A stretch of DNA of 64,000 nt, from positions 24,899-88,898 of the forward strand of contig NCGL01000011.1 in the NCBI GenBank assembly GCA_002256935.1, given 5' to 3'. Shown piece by piece: positions 53,341-60,535 of the stretch. Within the stretch, counting starts at the first letter, position 1, and the number at the start of each line of letters is the position of its first letter. The DNA comes from Bdellovibrio sp. 28-41-41. GTDB taxonomy: Bacteria > Bdellovibrionota > Bdellovibrionia > Bdellovibrionales > Bdellovibrionaceae. The notes beneath the pieces are model-generated. The model searched no databases. It was not told where the DNA came from and worked only from the letters and a program-made list of their open reading frames with translations. The position numbers and the translations under genes were made by a program.

Positions 53341-53889
53341 ATGAACAAACTATTTTTCACGATCGTATTTACTTGTCTTAGCATTTTTTCGGTAAATTTC
53401 GTCACAATTCGAGCCGAGGCTAAACAAAAAATGTCTCCCTTTCCTTACGATGCTAAATTTCTCGATCAGTTCAGCGAGCATCATAGTGGCGCCATCGAGA
53501 TGGGTGAACTAGCTTCTTTGAAAGCAGAAAATCCAGAAGTAAAGAAAATGGCCGCAAAAATGGTGAGTGATCAAAAAGGAGAAATAAAAAAAATGAAAGA
53601 ATGGCGAGAAAAGATTTCTTCAGCGCCAGAGGTTGCTTCTTCAATGCAGAAAATCGATATGGGTGACCTAAGCCAGAAAAACGGCCGTGAGTTTGATTTC
53701 GCATTTTTAGATATGATGGCAAAGCACCATAAGCAAGGCGTTAACATGGCAAAAGAAGCATCTTTCAAATTATCAAATCCAGAAGTAAAGGCTTTCGCTA
53801 AAACGGCGGCGGTAAAACAGGAACAGGAGCGTCATCAACTACTCGAAATGAAAAAATCCGAAGCTTCTGAAAAAAGTACGAACAAATAA
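53341..53889 (+). CDS. DUF305-family protein
   Basis: A 182-residue exported protein with a double DUF305 (ferritin-like) repeat: FLDQFSEHHSGAIEMGELA and FLDMMAKHHKQGVNMAKEAS, each with an HH pair and a Glu/Asp on the helix, separated by Lys-rich helices. DUF305 proteins are found with copper and silver resistance genes and bind metal through these His. AAAGGAAATTTT precedes the ATG. Confidence 0.88.
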   Translation: MNKLFFTIVFTCLSIFSVNFVTIRAEAKQKMSPFPYDAKFLDQFSEHHSGAIEMGELASLKAENPEVKKMAAKMVSDQKGEIKKMKEWREKISSAPEVASSMQKIDMGDLSQKNGREFDFAFLDMMAKHHKQGVNMAKEASFKLSNPEVKAFAKTAAVKQEQERHQLLEMKKSEASEKSTNK

Positions 53890-53944
53890 TAATATTCATG
53901 GGGAAGACAATATAAGGTGCCTATGGAGGTTATCCATATTTTGG

Positions 53945-54118
53945 ATGTGGAAGAAAACTATAACTCTGTCGGACCAACCAGAAAAAGACGTTACTTCCGC
54001 AGTTCAAAAGCTCGATCGATTGCCGAAAATGCAGTTCAAGCAAGTGATGGAAAACATCCCTGGATTAGATATGGAAGCCATCATGGCTGTCTTGAAAAAG
54101 GTATTTCTGAAATCTTGA
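53945..54118 (+). CDS. possible small helical protein (57 aa)
   Basis: A 57-codon frame (MWKKTITLSDQPEKDVTSAV, then QKLDRLPKMQFKQVMENIP, ending AVLKKVFLKS) with protein-like composition; GGAGG lies 14 nt before the ATG. It overlaps in another frame a GTG-started frame of 92 codons (53917-54195) that looks less protein-like. Coding status is uncertain; function unknown. Confidence 0.35.
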   Translation: MWKKTITLSDQPEKDVTSAVQKLDRLPKMQFKQVMENIPGLDMEAIMAVLKKVFLKS

Positions 54119-54129
54119 TGCATCGAAAA

Positions 54130-54154
54130 AAGAATCGGCTCATTGCCGATTCTT
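54130..54154 (-). terminator. terminator of the small minus-strand membrane-protein gene
   Basis: A perfect 10-bp stem (AAGAATCGGC / GCCGATTCTT) with a TCATT loop; on the minus strand it is followed by a T-run (CTTTTTTC). It overlaps the stop codon of the gene at 54140-54298, so it most likely ends that transcript. Confidence 0.7.
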
Positions 54155-54298
54155 CACGAGCCATGTCGCGAGTTGAATTACTCCAACGACAATAGCAATT
54201 ATCCAAGCACGCTTGAATCCCAGTACGAGTCTATAGTCTTTCATTTGAAACTTCAGATTCATTTCGAGAGTGATGTAGTTATTTTGATTTTGTTCCAT
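54140..54298 (-). CDS. small membrane protein (52 aa)
   Basis: A 52-residue minus-strand gene with AAGGAG 8 nt before its ATG. The N-terminal half is polar (MEQNQNNYITLEMNLKFQMK), then a basic turn (GFKRAW) and one hydrophobic helix (IIAIVVGVIQLATWLV) ending KNRQ. The terminator right after it supports a real gene. It lies beside the ArdC region; function unknown. Confidence 0.6.
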   Translation of the reverse strand: MEQNQNNYITLEMNLKFQMKDYRLVLGFKRAWIIAIVVGVIQLATWLVKNRQ

Positions 54299-54351
54299 AA
54301 ACGATCTCCTTTTACCCACGCCGAAAGGCAGGAGAAGGAGGCGAATAGGGA

Positions 54352-54486
54352 ATCAAATGGTATAAAGAAAAGCCACACCTAGATTACTTGGTCAACAGCG
54401 TTATTGGAATTCGCATTTCAAAGCATGTGAACTACTACAAACAAATCCTTGGAGCGGAATACACTCCAAAGACTAAGACCGCATAA
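54352..54486 (+). pseudogene. possible gene remnant
   Basis: A 44-codon open frame (GIKWYKEKPHLDYLVNSVIG, IRISKHVNYYKQILGAEY ... TKTA) between a TAG and TAA. It reads like genuine protein but has no ATG/GTG start; only a TTG at 54388. It is followed by hairpins. It may be the tail of a gene truncated by rearrangement. Low confidence. Confidence 0.25.
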
Positions 54487-54499
54487 GCGGTTTAAAATC

Positions 54500-54523
54500 A
54501 CCTGGAGGTATTTGCCTCCAGGT
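54500..54523 (+). terminator. terminator-like hairpin
   Basis: ACCTGGAGG / CCTCCAGGT form a 9-bp stem with a TATTTG loop, followed by TCTAAT. A smaller hairpin (ACCGC-ATAA-GCGGT) lies at 54478-54491. They follow the remnant frame. Confidence 0.5.
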
Positions 54524-54599
54524 TCTAATACTCAAAATCGACAACCTTGCTTCGCAATTTTGATTTCATGTCGAATCGCACTTTTCACGTCTTGCAAAT

Positions 54600-54751
54600 T
54601 CGATTTCTCTTTTCACTGAGTCCCGCCAGCCTCTTCCAGAGTCTGTCATGCCTCATGATTGGCCCTCAAGGGCCTAAGCGAGAAATCGAGCAATCCGCGC
54701 CAACCACTCTTAATTTCCCCCCGCCAAGCAAGCTTGGGCGTACCTGGCGGG
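54600..54751. other. inverted-repeat-rich non-coding stretch upstream of ardC (candidate oriT)
   Basis: Three inverted repeats in 150 nt: TCGATTTCTC at 54600-54609 with GAGAAATCGA at 54680-54689; GGCCCT/AGGGCC at 54661-54674; CCCGCCA at 54720-54726 with TGGCGGG at 54745-54751 (enclosing CCAAGC/GCTTGG). No convincing coding frame spans it. Transfer origins with flanking inverted repeats are commonly next to ArdC genes. A regulatory role for ardC is the alternative. No relaxase gene is visible in this window, so oriT remains a guess. Confidence 0.35.
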
Positions 54752-54793
54752 CGAAAAATGTTTTTTTATAAACCAATTGAAGGAGAAGAACTA

Positions 54794-55654
54794 ATGGCTG
54801 CAACTAAAGATGAAATTTACAGTGAAGTCACAGAGCAAATTATTGCAGATCTTGAAAACGGTCATATTCCTTGGGAACGACCCTGGAATGGCGGTTTGAT
54901 GTTTCCAAGAAATGCAGACACAAAGTTATTCTATAGTGGAATCAACATATTAATTTTGTGGATGAAACAAAAAAAAGCAGGCTTTAAGTCTTCGCAGTGG
55001 ATCACGTTTAACCAAGCAAAAGAACTTGGCGGTTTCGTTAAGAAAGGAGAAAAAGCAACTCGCATCATTTACTATAAATCACTGGAAATCAAAGAAGCAA
55101 ACTCTTCGGACGAAAAAGAGACAAAACTCATTCCTGTGTTGAAAACACATTCGGTATTTAATCTTTCACAAATTGAAGGCCTTGAAAGCATACTCGCAGA
55201 CGAAACTCGCAAAGGCGAGTCAGTATCTGAAATTGAAATTTGCGAAAAAGCTGAACATATTTTCTCTTCAAGCGGGGCCAAACTTTCATTCGACGGAATC
55301 GGCGAGGCGTTCTACTCTGTCACTAATGACTCAATTCATATGCCAGCAAGAAGCTCTTTCAAAGATCACCTGGGATACTACGGAACTCTTATGCACGAGC
55401 TGACCCACTGGACAGGCGCCGAATCTCGATTAAATCGAAATTTGCAAATTCAAGGGCGCGTCCACTACGCAAAGGAAGAACTTGTCGCCGAATTGGGTTC
55501 GAGTTTTCTTTGCGCTCACGTTGGGCTTCAATACACCAGTCAACACGCGGCCTATATCGAATCATGGCTGAGCGTGCTTCGCGAAGACAAATCAGCTATT
55601 TTCAAAGCTGCGAGTCAAGCTAGAACTGCAACTGAGTTTCTATTTAATCTATAA
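54794..55654 (+). CDS. ardC: ArdC-like antirestriction / ssDNA-binding metallopeptidase
   Basis: A 286-residue protein. The ATG at 54794 is chosen because AAGGAGAAGAACTA precedes it. N-terminal ArdC ssDNA-binding domain (EVTEQIIADLENGHIPWERP ... LMFPRNADTKLFYSGINILI, up to about residue 125) and a C-terminal zincin-like peptidase domain with HELTH at 201-205 and EELVAELGSS (candidate third ligand at 229-233). In conjugative plasmids ArdC protects incoming single-stranded DNA from host restriction. Its presence marks mobile DNA. Upstream is an inverted-repeat-rich stretch. Confidence 0.9.
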   Translation: MAATKDEIYSEVTEQIIADLENGHIPWERPWNGGLMFPRNADTKLFYSGINILILWMKQKKAGFKSSQWITFNQAKELGGFVKKGEKATRIIYYKSLEIKEANSSDEKETKLIPVLKTHSVFNLSQIEGLESILADETRKGESVSEIEICEKAEHIFSSSGAKLSFDGIGEAFYSVTNDSIHMPARSSFKDHLGYYGTLMHELTHWTGAESRLNRNLQIQGRVHYAKEELVAELGSSFLCAHVGLQYTSQHAAYIESWLSVLREDKSAIFKAASQARTATEFLFNL

Positions 55655-56351
55655 CTAAAAAAATAATTAGAAATGTTCTAGCACTCACTGCGCATCTACA
55701 GGTCTTGATACCTTCTACGAATAACATTCCGGTTAAAAAAATGCGACTACGCCCAAAGCTGCGCGCTACTCCGAGTGCAGGGTCTTTGCGTTTTTCGAAA
55801 TCAAAGATTGTCATTTTCAAAAATCTTGAAAGTCACTTTAACACATATAAATACTGTCAGTTCTTATTCCACTACGGGTCCGATTTCGACCATATTTCTT
55901 TGCCACAAAAACTCATTTTTCATCTCCAACACAAGTCATTTCCCATTGCGCCATCGGAGACTATCTTGGCTCAATAAATTGAGATCTAGATTCAATCCTT
56001 ACAGACTTCACCCTGCGCTTTTCTTAACTGCAGCCTGAAACAAAGCGAATTCTTTCAAACCTACTTTCTGTTTCTGAGTTGATGTAAATTTTTTTTGTTT
56101 TTTGCGATTTTTCTGATTTATTTTTTGTAATTTTTAATTCTGATTTGACAAAATTGCTTAAGAAACTTTTGACGACTTTCAATCTTTAGCCATCCAGTAT
56201 CAAGGAACTCATTCACCACTTCGTACTGCGACTTTTGTAAAATCTATACCGCAACCGTGCTGATCTACTTTTTTTTTGAATCATTTTGTTGGCGGAGAAG
56301 CTCCGACTTCTCCGCCTTTTTCTGCTCATCCTATTTTATTTATTTGAAAAT
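55655..56351. other. about 700 nt without convincing gene
   Basis: AT-rich stretch. Short open frames at 55705-55977 and 55775-56038 look like non-coding chance frames. The right half has long T-runs. Only a good rho-independent terminator (56291-56321) is recognised. Confidence 0.6.
56291..56321 (+). terminator. rho-independent terminator
   Basis: Perfect 10-bp stem GGCGGAGAAG / CTTCTCCGCC with CTCCGA loop, followed by TTTTT. It would end plus-strand transcription from ardC. The mirrored A-tract is weaker, so reverse termination is less likely. Confidence 0.8.
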
Positions 56352-56723
56352 TTAACAAACCCTCACATCCAATGTTTCACTTCCATTTGTTACACTTAGA
56401 AAATCGGAAAAGCCCTTAGTGAGCATGATTCCAGTAAACTCATCTTTTGTTATTGGCCCATACATTTCGGTCCACTTTTGACGTAAGAGTTCTTTTCGAT
56501 CTTCATTAGTTAATGATTGTGTTTGCAGCATATTAATATGACCTTCTGTGATAAGACCAAGCGCAAAATTGAACAAATGACTGGCTCGAACTTTTCGACC
56601 AACCGTTTTATTATTGATCAACTTCAGCAATGCCTCTGTTCTCTTTTTTACTTCTGAATCGATACGTTGGCTTGACATTTTTGCTGCACTTTTGATTTTA
56701 GATTTTGCTTTTTCAGTTCTCAT
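56352..56723 (-). CDS. basic protein of mobile-element type, unknown function
   Basis: A 123-residue protein with AAAAGGAGTAAATA before its ATG. N-terminal Lys-rich region (KAKSKIKSAAKMSSQRID), then a helical part (SEVKKRTEALLKLINN, VRASHLFNFALGLITEGHIN). It could be a DNA-binding mobilization or regulatory protein. No family recognised. Confidence 0.5.
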   Translation of the reverse strand: MRTEKAKSKIKSAAKMSSQRIDSEVKKRTEALLKLINNKTVGRKVRASHLFNFALGLITEGHINMLQTQSLTNEDRKELLRQKWTEMYGPITKDEFTGIMLTKGFSDFLSVTNGSETLDVRVC

Positions 56724-57189
56724 TATTTACTCCTTTTAAATTTAATGGTTATAGATCCTCGTAATTCACTTAAATAGCTCTCGCGTACAAAATCGACTAT
56801 CTGTAGAAATTCATTCGCACCTTTAGTGTGAATGAGCCAAGATGTTCAATTGACCACAAAAACACTCAAAATAAAATTTACGGACAAAATCAATGGAATC
56901 CGCTCAGAGTAAGGCTCACATCGATCAAAAAGCCTGAGCAAATAAAAGAGTCTTTGCCCACTCCTTGCCCAGTGATTGCCCATAAATATGGTTATTTCAG
57001 GTTATTTATTGTTATGTTTAAAAAGGAGGACTCGGCTAAGTCATTGAATCCATTTGTTTTTATTTTTCGGTACTTAGGTGAGAAAAGGGCTATTCAATCA
57101 AAGAAATTTGGAGGTGGTGCCGAGCCCTAAGTAAAATCAACTACTTAACTCTCGAGTGTCACCACACTGTCACCTAGATCTAAAAGTCT
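56724..57189. other. 466-nt non-coding region beside the integrase, possible attachment region
   Basis: Contains the 11-bp iterons (56954-56986) and lies immediately downstream of the integrase stop. A 100-codon frame at 56828-57130 is unlikely to be real. No tRNA is seen. An att core cannot be named without the other end of the element. Confidence 0.45.
56954..56986 (+). repeat. three 11-bp TTGCCCA iterons
   Basis: TTGCCCA occurs at 56954, 56965 and 56976, exactly 11 nt apart, so the copies lie on one face of the helix. They are about 205 nt from the end of the integrase gene. This is the pattern of integrase arm-type or excisionase binding sites. Confidence 0.6.
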
Positions 57190-58317
57190 CTAAATCTTCT
57201 TTGTTTTGACCGCAGCCTCGGGCAATAACTTAAGTCCGTTAGTTGCACCTTTTACTTCAATCCCTGCCAAACGAATATACCTTTGCATTGTCTTTAGATC
57301 TTTCCAACCGGCTATTTTCATAACCACCGCAGGCGCCACTCCATCTTTTATTAACTGAGTAGCAAAACATGCTCGCAGAGTATGAAACTTCACGGAAGTG
57401 ATTCCAGAGCCAACGCAAAATTCTCGTAAAATTTGTGCCTGCTGCCCTTTTGACCACAAATTGAAACGGTGTAGAACTGACTTTTCAGAACCCTGAGCCA
57501 ATTTCTGCTCTTTCATAAAATTAGCCAATTCATCGCTCATGGGAACCGCTCGCCAGTATCGCCCTTTGGTAGAGCCAAACCCCGTTCGGTTTGTCCAATT
57601 TCGATGAACATAAATAACGCGATTTTCGAAATCGACACTATCCCATTCAAGCGCATAAAGTTCGCCGCTCCTCATGCCCGTCATTAAAGCCAACGCCCAA
57701 ATTGGATACCAGGGATGATTTACTGTTTTCGCATAACTAAGCAGAGTTCTAATCTCGGTCAAAGTTAGGATCTCGGGAATCTTTTCGTCATCTTTCCGAT
57801 GGCTTTTATATCCTTCGGTTGGAATATTATGACTTCCCTTAATTCGTCCCGACAGATATCCCCATGAAAAAATAGCGTCGATAGCAGTCCGTACCCGTTT
57901 GCGTCTAGAGACAGAAACATCTTGCTCAACCTTTTCTAGAACTAACCAAGCTTTTGATTTATCAATTTCGTCTACCCTAAGTTTTAACCACTCAGATGTA
58001 TAATTGCGTACTACAAAAGCATAGTCGTGAATAGTTTGCTGATTTAGTTGCCTCGAAAAAATATCACCTTTAGAGGCAGATTGCTCCCATTCATATAAAA
58101 GATTCTCCCAAAGACAACTTTTGTTTTCATTCTCAACTAACTCTCGCTCCGCTAACAAATTTAGCTTTTTTTCAACTTTTATTGCCTCAGCTTTCGTTTC
58201 AATTCCAAAAGCTCGTTTTGTAATAACAACGTTTGGGTCAATAGAGCTTTTTCTAACTACCCTAACCTTAAAAAATTGCTTATTCTGTTTTTTTTCGAAA
58301 TACAGATTTATCGCCAT
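57190..58317 (-). CDS. int: tyrosine recombinase / integrase
   Basis: A 375-residue phage-type integrase. N-terminal DNA-binding (AP2-like) and SAM-like (LNQQTIHDYAFVVRNYTSEW) domains precede the catalytic part with R216 (TGMRSGEL), K251 (STKGRYW), H312-x-x-R315 (FHTLRACF), W338 and Y347 (GWKDLKTMQRY). W at 338 replaces the more usual His, which is tolerated. GGAGG precedes the ATG, overlapping the excisionase gene by 10 nt. It integrates the mobile element; target not identified. Confidence 0.93.
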   Translation of the reverse strand: MAINLYFEKKQNKQFFKVRVVRKSSIDPNVVITKRAFGIETKAEAIKVEKKLNLLAERELVENENKSCLWENLLYEWEQSASKGDIFSRQLNQQTIHDYAFVVRNYTSEWLKLRVDEIDKSKAWLVLEKVEQDVSVSRRKRVRTAIDAIFSWGYLSGRIKGSHNIPTEGYKSHRKDDEKIPEILTLTEIRTLLSYAKTVNHPWYPIWALALMTGMRSGELYALEWDSVDFENRVIYVHRNWTNRTGFGSTKGRYWRAVPMSDELANFMKEQKLAQGSEKSVLHRFNLWSKGQQAQILREFCVGSGITSVKFHTLRACFATQLIKDGVAPAVVMKIAGWKDLKTMQRYIRLAGIEVKGATNGLKLLPEAAVKTKKI

Positions 58318-58559
58318 TTGAAACCTCCATTTCTGGAGGCCTCAATCAAACTTTTTAACTCAGTTTTTTTAAACAACAATCGTCCAAATGGTTTATAAAA
58401 AGGAATTTTTCTTTTGCAGACTAAATTTCGCAACCTCTCTACACAAGGGCCACCACTTTTTCTAAATATCCTTAGATAAATAGCGGCCTCTTCTGCGCTT
58501 AACCAGTCGCTTGAATTAAAATCCTGCGAAAAAACTCTTTCATTTTCCGCGTGATTCAA
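58308..58559 (-). CDS. xis: excisionase-like HTH_17 protein
   Basis: An 83-residue small protein with DWLSAEEAAIYLRIFRK (HTH), a wing (KRKIPFYKPFGRLLFKKTEL) and a helix, typical of MerR-like excisionase domains. Start is a TTG with no strong RBS; the true start is uncertain. It overlaps the integrase start, a normal xis-int arrangement. Confidence 0.75.
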   Translation of the reverse strand: MNHAENERVFSQDFNSSDWLSAEEAAIYLRIFRKSGGPCVERLRNLVCKRKIPFYKPFGRLLFKKTELKSLIEASRNGGFKWR

Positions 58560-58665
58560 GTAATCACATCCATTTGAACTTTAGAGACTATTCGATTTTC
58601 AAAGATCAGTTTTATTAATTTCAATAACTCTTTCATAACTACATTCCTCATTTTTCTATTGAAAA

Positions 58666-59202
58666 TCAAGTCGATTTGATCAACGACGATTTTGAAATTG
58701 ATGAGGATTTAGAACCTAAATGGTCAATTGAATTATTACTTAAAAATACCTGTTCAACAGCCTTAGCCTGGCTGTCCGGCGCTGCAGAAATTCCAATCTC
58801 GGAGGGAGGTGCTTTGTCTTTCTTTTTTCGTCCTCGGGTGCTTGGGGTCTTCGATTTAGCATTAACACTTGGTGTCTGAATTAATTTCACCAACTCATTT
58901 AAATCAACTTCAGTTCCAACTTGCTTGGCCTTAATTGCCTCTTCTGTAGCTCGTCTTAAAGCCCTAACCAAATCGAAGTTTTCATTTTTCAAATCTTCAA
59001 GCTCCTGAGCCGAAAGCAAACCGCCTCTCTTATTGAGAAGAAAGTTAACGATCAGTTTTTGGTTAGCTCGGACTGAGTATCCTAGCTCCGAGTTAACTTG
59101 AGTTAGAATCTTACTAATTTTTTCAGATGAATTTGCATTCAAAACAACGGCGTCCGCGTTCTTGGATTTCTGAACCTTTTTTTCTGTTACTGTTGCATCC
59201 AT
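58666..59202 (-). CDS. mobile-element accessory protein, unknown function
   Basis: A 178-residue soluble protein. N-terminal helical domain (EKISKILTQVNSELGYSVRA, LLSAQELEDLKNENFDLVRA), then a Lys/Ser/Thr-rich tail (KSKTPSTRGRKKKDKAPPSE) and a Ser-rich end. It may be a relaxosome or partition-type DNA-binding protein. GAGGAGCAGC precedes the ATG; 16-nt overlap with the upstream gene. Confidence 0.5.
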   Translation of the reverse strand: MDATVTEKKVQKSKNADAVVLNANSSEKISKILTQVNSELGYSVRANQKLIVNFLLNKRGGLLSAQELEDLKNENFDLVRALRRATEEAIKAKQVGTEVDLNELVKLIQTPSVNAKSKTPSTRGRKKKDKAPPSEIGISAAPDSQAKAVEQVFLSNNSIDHLGSKSSSISKSSLIKST

Positions 59203-59597
59203 ACTGGCTGCTCCTCTATTTCATAAACCCAATGTCCCTTGATAAATTTTCGACCTTCGATTTTATCTTGTTGCCAATACTTGCGTATTTTAGGGGATTT
59301 CAAAAAAGGCGATTCAACGTCATCAAGTTCTAATTTGTCAGGGGATAACGTTTTAGGGCTAGATTTTTTATCGTTATTTTTCATAATCAAATAACTTAAT
59401 CCAGCTCCCAGCAGTGCGCCAATTGCGGCGCCGGGGCCTGAGTTTCCATTTTGAGATCCAATGGCTCCGCCGGCTGTTCCACCAATAGCTGAACCAAGTA
59501 AAATAGTCTTGGGTGCCGATGAGCATCCTAATTGTAAAAGTATAATAATTAGTATCGTAAATGATATATAGATGTTTTTAATGTATTTGGTATTCAT
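59187..59597 (-). CDS. glycine-zipper lipoprotein
   Basis: A 136-residue lipoprotein (lipobox LLQLGC) with a glycine-zipper segment (LLGSAIGGTAGGAIGSQNGN, GPGAAIGALLGAGLSYLIM) and a C-terminal polar domain ending HWVYEIEEQPVWMQ. It could anchor or plug the transfer apparatus at the outer membrane. AGGAGTCAC precedes the ATG. Confidence 0.65.
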   Translation of the reverse strand: MNTKYIKNIYISFTILIIILLQLGCSSAPKTILLGSAIGGTAGGAIGSQNGNSGPGAAIGALLGAGLSYLIMKNNDKKSSPKTLSPDKLELDDVESPFLKSPKIRKYWQQDKIEGRKFIKGHWVYEIEEQPVWMQQ

Positions 59598-60535
59598 TAA
59601 ATGTGACTCCTATGTTTTGTATGTAAGGACTGGCGAAATTTTAAGAATGTAGAAAATGGGGTTGATTTGAAGTAGGTAGCTAAATCAGGCGGCGCGGCCT
59701 CGGATAAAAATTTGGAAGTAACTGATTTATGGGGCGAAAGTGAAATATCCAAATGGGACAACCTCCGTCCCGGGATGGAAGCCGTATCGAGCGGTGAATT
59801 TAGAATTTTGGTGAGTTTGTTGCCATTGTCACCTCCAACTATAACATTTGATTCCCATCCGCGTGATATCAAATCCGATAACAAAATGAAATCATGCTTA
59901 AAGTTATTAGATCCCACTCGTTTTATAAAAGACGATAATATAGTTTCCGCAAAATTTAACGTGGGTACAAACCAAACGACTCTATCAATCGATTCGGAAT
60001 CCTGATACTGTCTTGCGATGGTCTCGTATTTTAAAGCGGACTTTAAGGTCGTTTCAATTTCGATGGCGACTAAATAATATTTAGACTGGGATTGAATTCG
60101 CCAAATACCGTCGGGGCGTCTGATTAAATCCATTGGATACCAGTTCGGAAGATATTCCAATGGAAATCGTTTAATTTCTTCTTCAGTCAAAAAAGAGATT
60201 CCTGCTGGTAAATTTGGCCAATGCTGCGAATAGGCGGCTAATGGAATAAAAAGGTCATGTAGCGGCGACTCGGACCCGTAGCCAGGAACTTTCAACTCTG
60301 GAAGCTGATCTTTTAAAATCTGGAATCCATTTATAGAAAGTGACCATGCATAGCCACTATCACTTATTGGGATTCGCCGGATATAGCTCGATTTTTTTAA
60401 TTTTAATAATCGCTCGTAGCAAGTCTTCAGGGACGTTTGTTGAAAGGCACCTAGCCAGATTGCTCTTGTCGTTAAAATTTTATGCTTCCACAATAACATA
60501 AATAAATCAGCGTCTCTTGGAAATACGATTTTCAT
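59597..60535 (-). CDS. replication-relaxation (Replic_Relax) family protein
   Basis: A 312-residue protein with an N-terminal winged helix (KHKILTTRAIWLGAFQQTSL, CYERLLKLKKSSYIRRIPIS) and a C-terminal PD-(D/E)XK-like fold (YPMDLIRRPDGIWR, YYLVAIEIETTLKSALKYE). This is the architecture of PF13814 proteins of mobile elements, involved in plasmid or element replication or transfer. Overlaps the FtsK-like gene by 29 nt. AAAGGAAAATA precedes the ATG. Confidence 0.8.
   Translation of the reverse strand: MKIVFPRDADLFMLLWKHKILTTRAIWLGAFQQTSLKTCYERLLKLKKSSYIRRIPISDSGYAWSLSINGFQILKDQLPELKVPGYGSESPLHDLFIPLAAYSQHWPNLPAGISFLTEEEIKRFPLEYLPNWYPMDLIRRPDGIWRIQSQSKYYLVAIEIETTLKSALKYETIARQYQDSESIDRVVWFVPTLNFAETILSSFIKRVGSNNFKHDFILLSDLISRGWESNVIVGGDNGNKLTKILNSPLDTASIPGRRLSHLDISLSPHKSVTSKFLSEAAPPDLATYFKSTPFSTFLKFRQSLHTKHRSHI

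Noticed and set aside
53917..54195. 92-codon GTG-started frame
   Set aside because: Overlaps a more protein-like frame at 53945-54118 and runs into the minus-strand terminator.
54440..54524. Array of three hairpins as a structured RNA
   Set aside because: The first hairpin lies inside a protein-like remnant frame and the others look like ordinary terminators.
55705..56038. Two overlapping plus-strand frames of 87-90 codons
   Set aside because: No good RBS, unlikely composition, AT-rich surroundings; no domain seen.
56828..57130. 100-codon frame beside the integrase
   Set aside because: Contains the TTGCCCA iterons; composition is not protein-like and no RBS is present.
56724..57189. tRNA or tmRNA end as integration site
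   Set aside because: No cloverleaf or CCA-like end could be recognised; only the iterons stand out.
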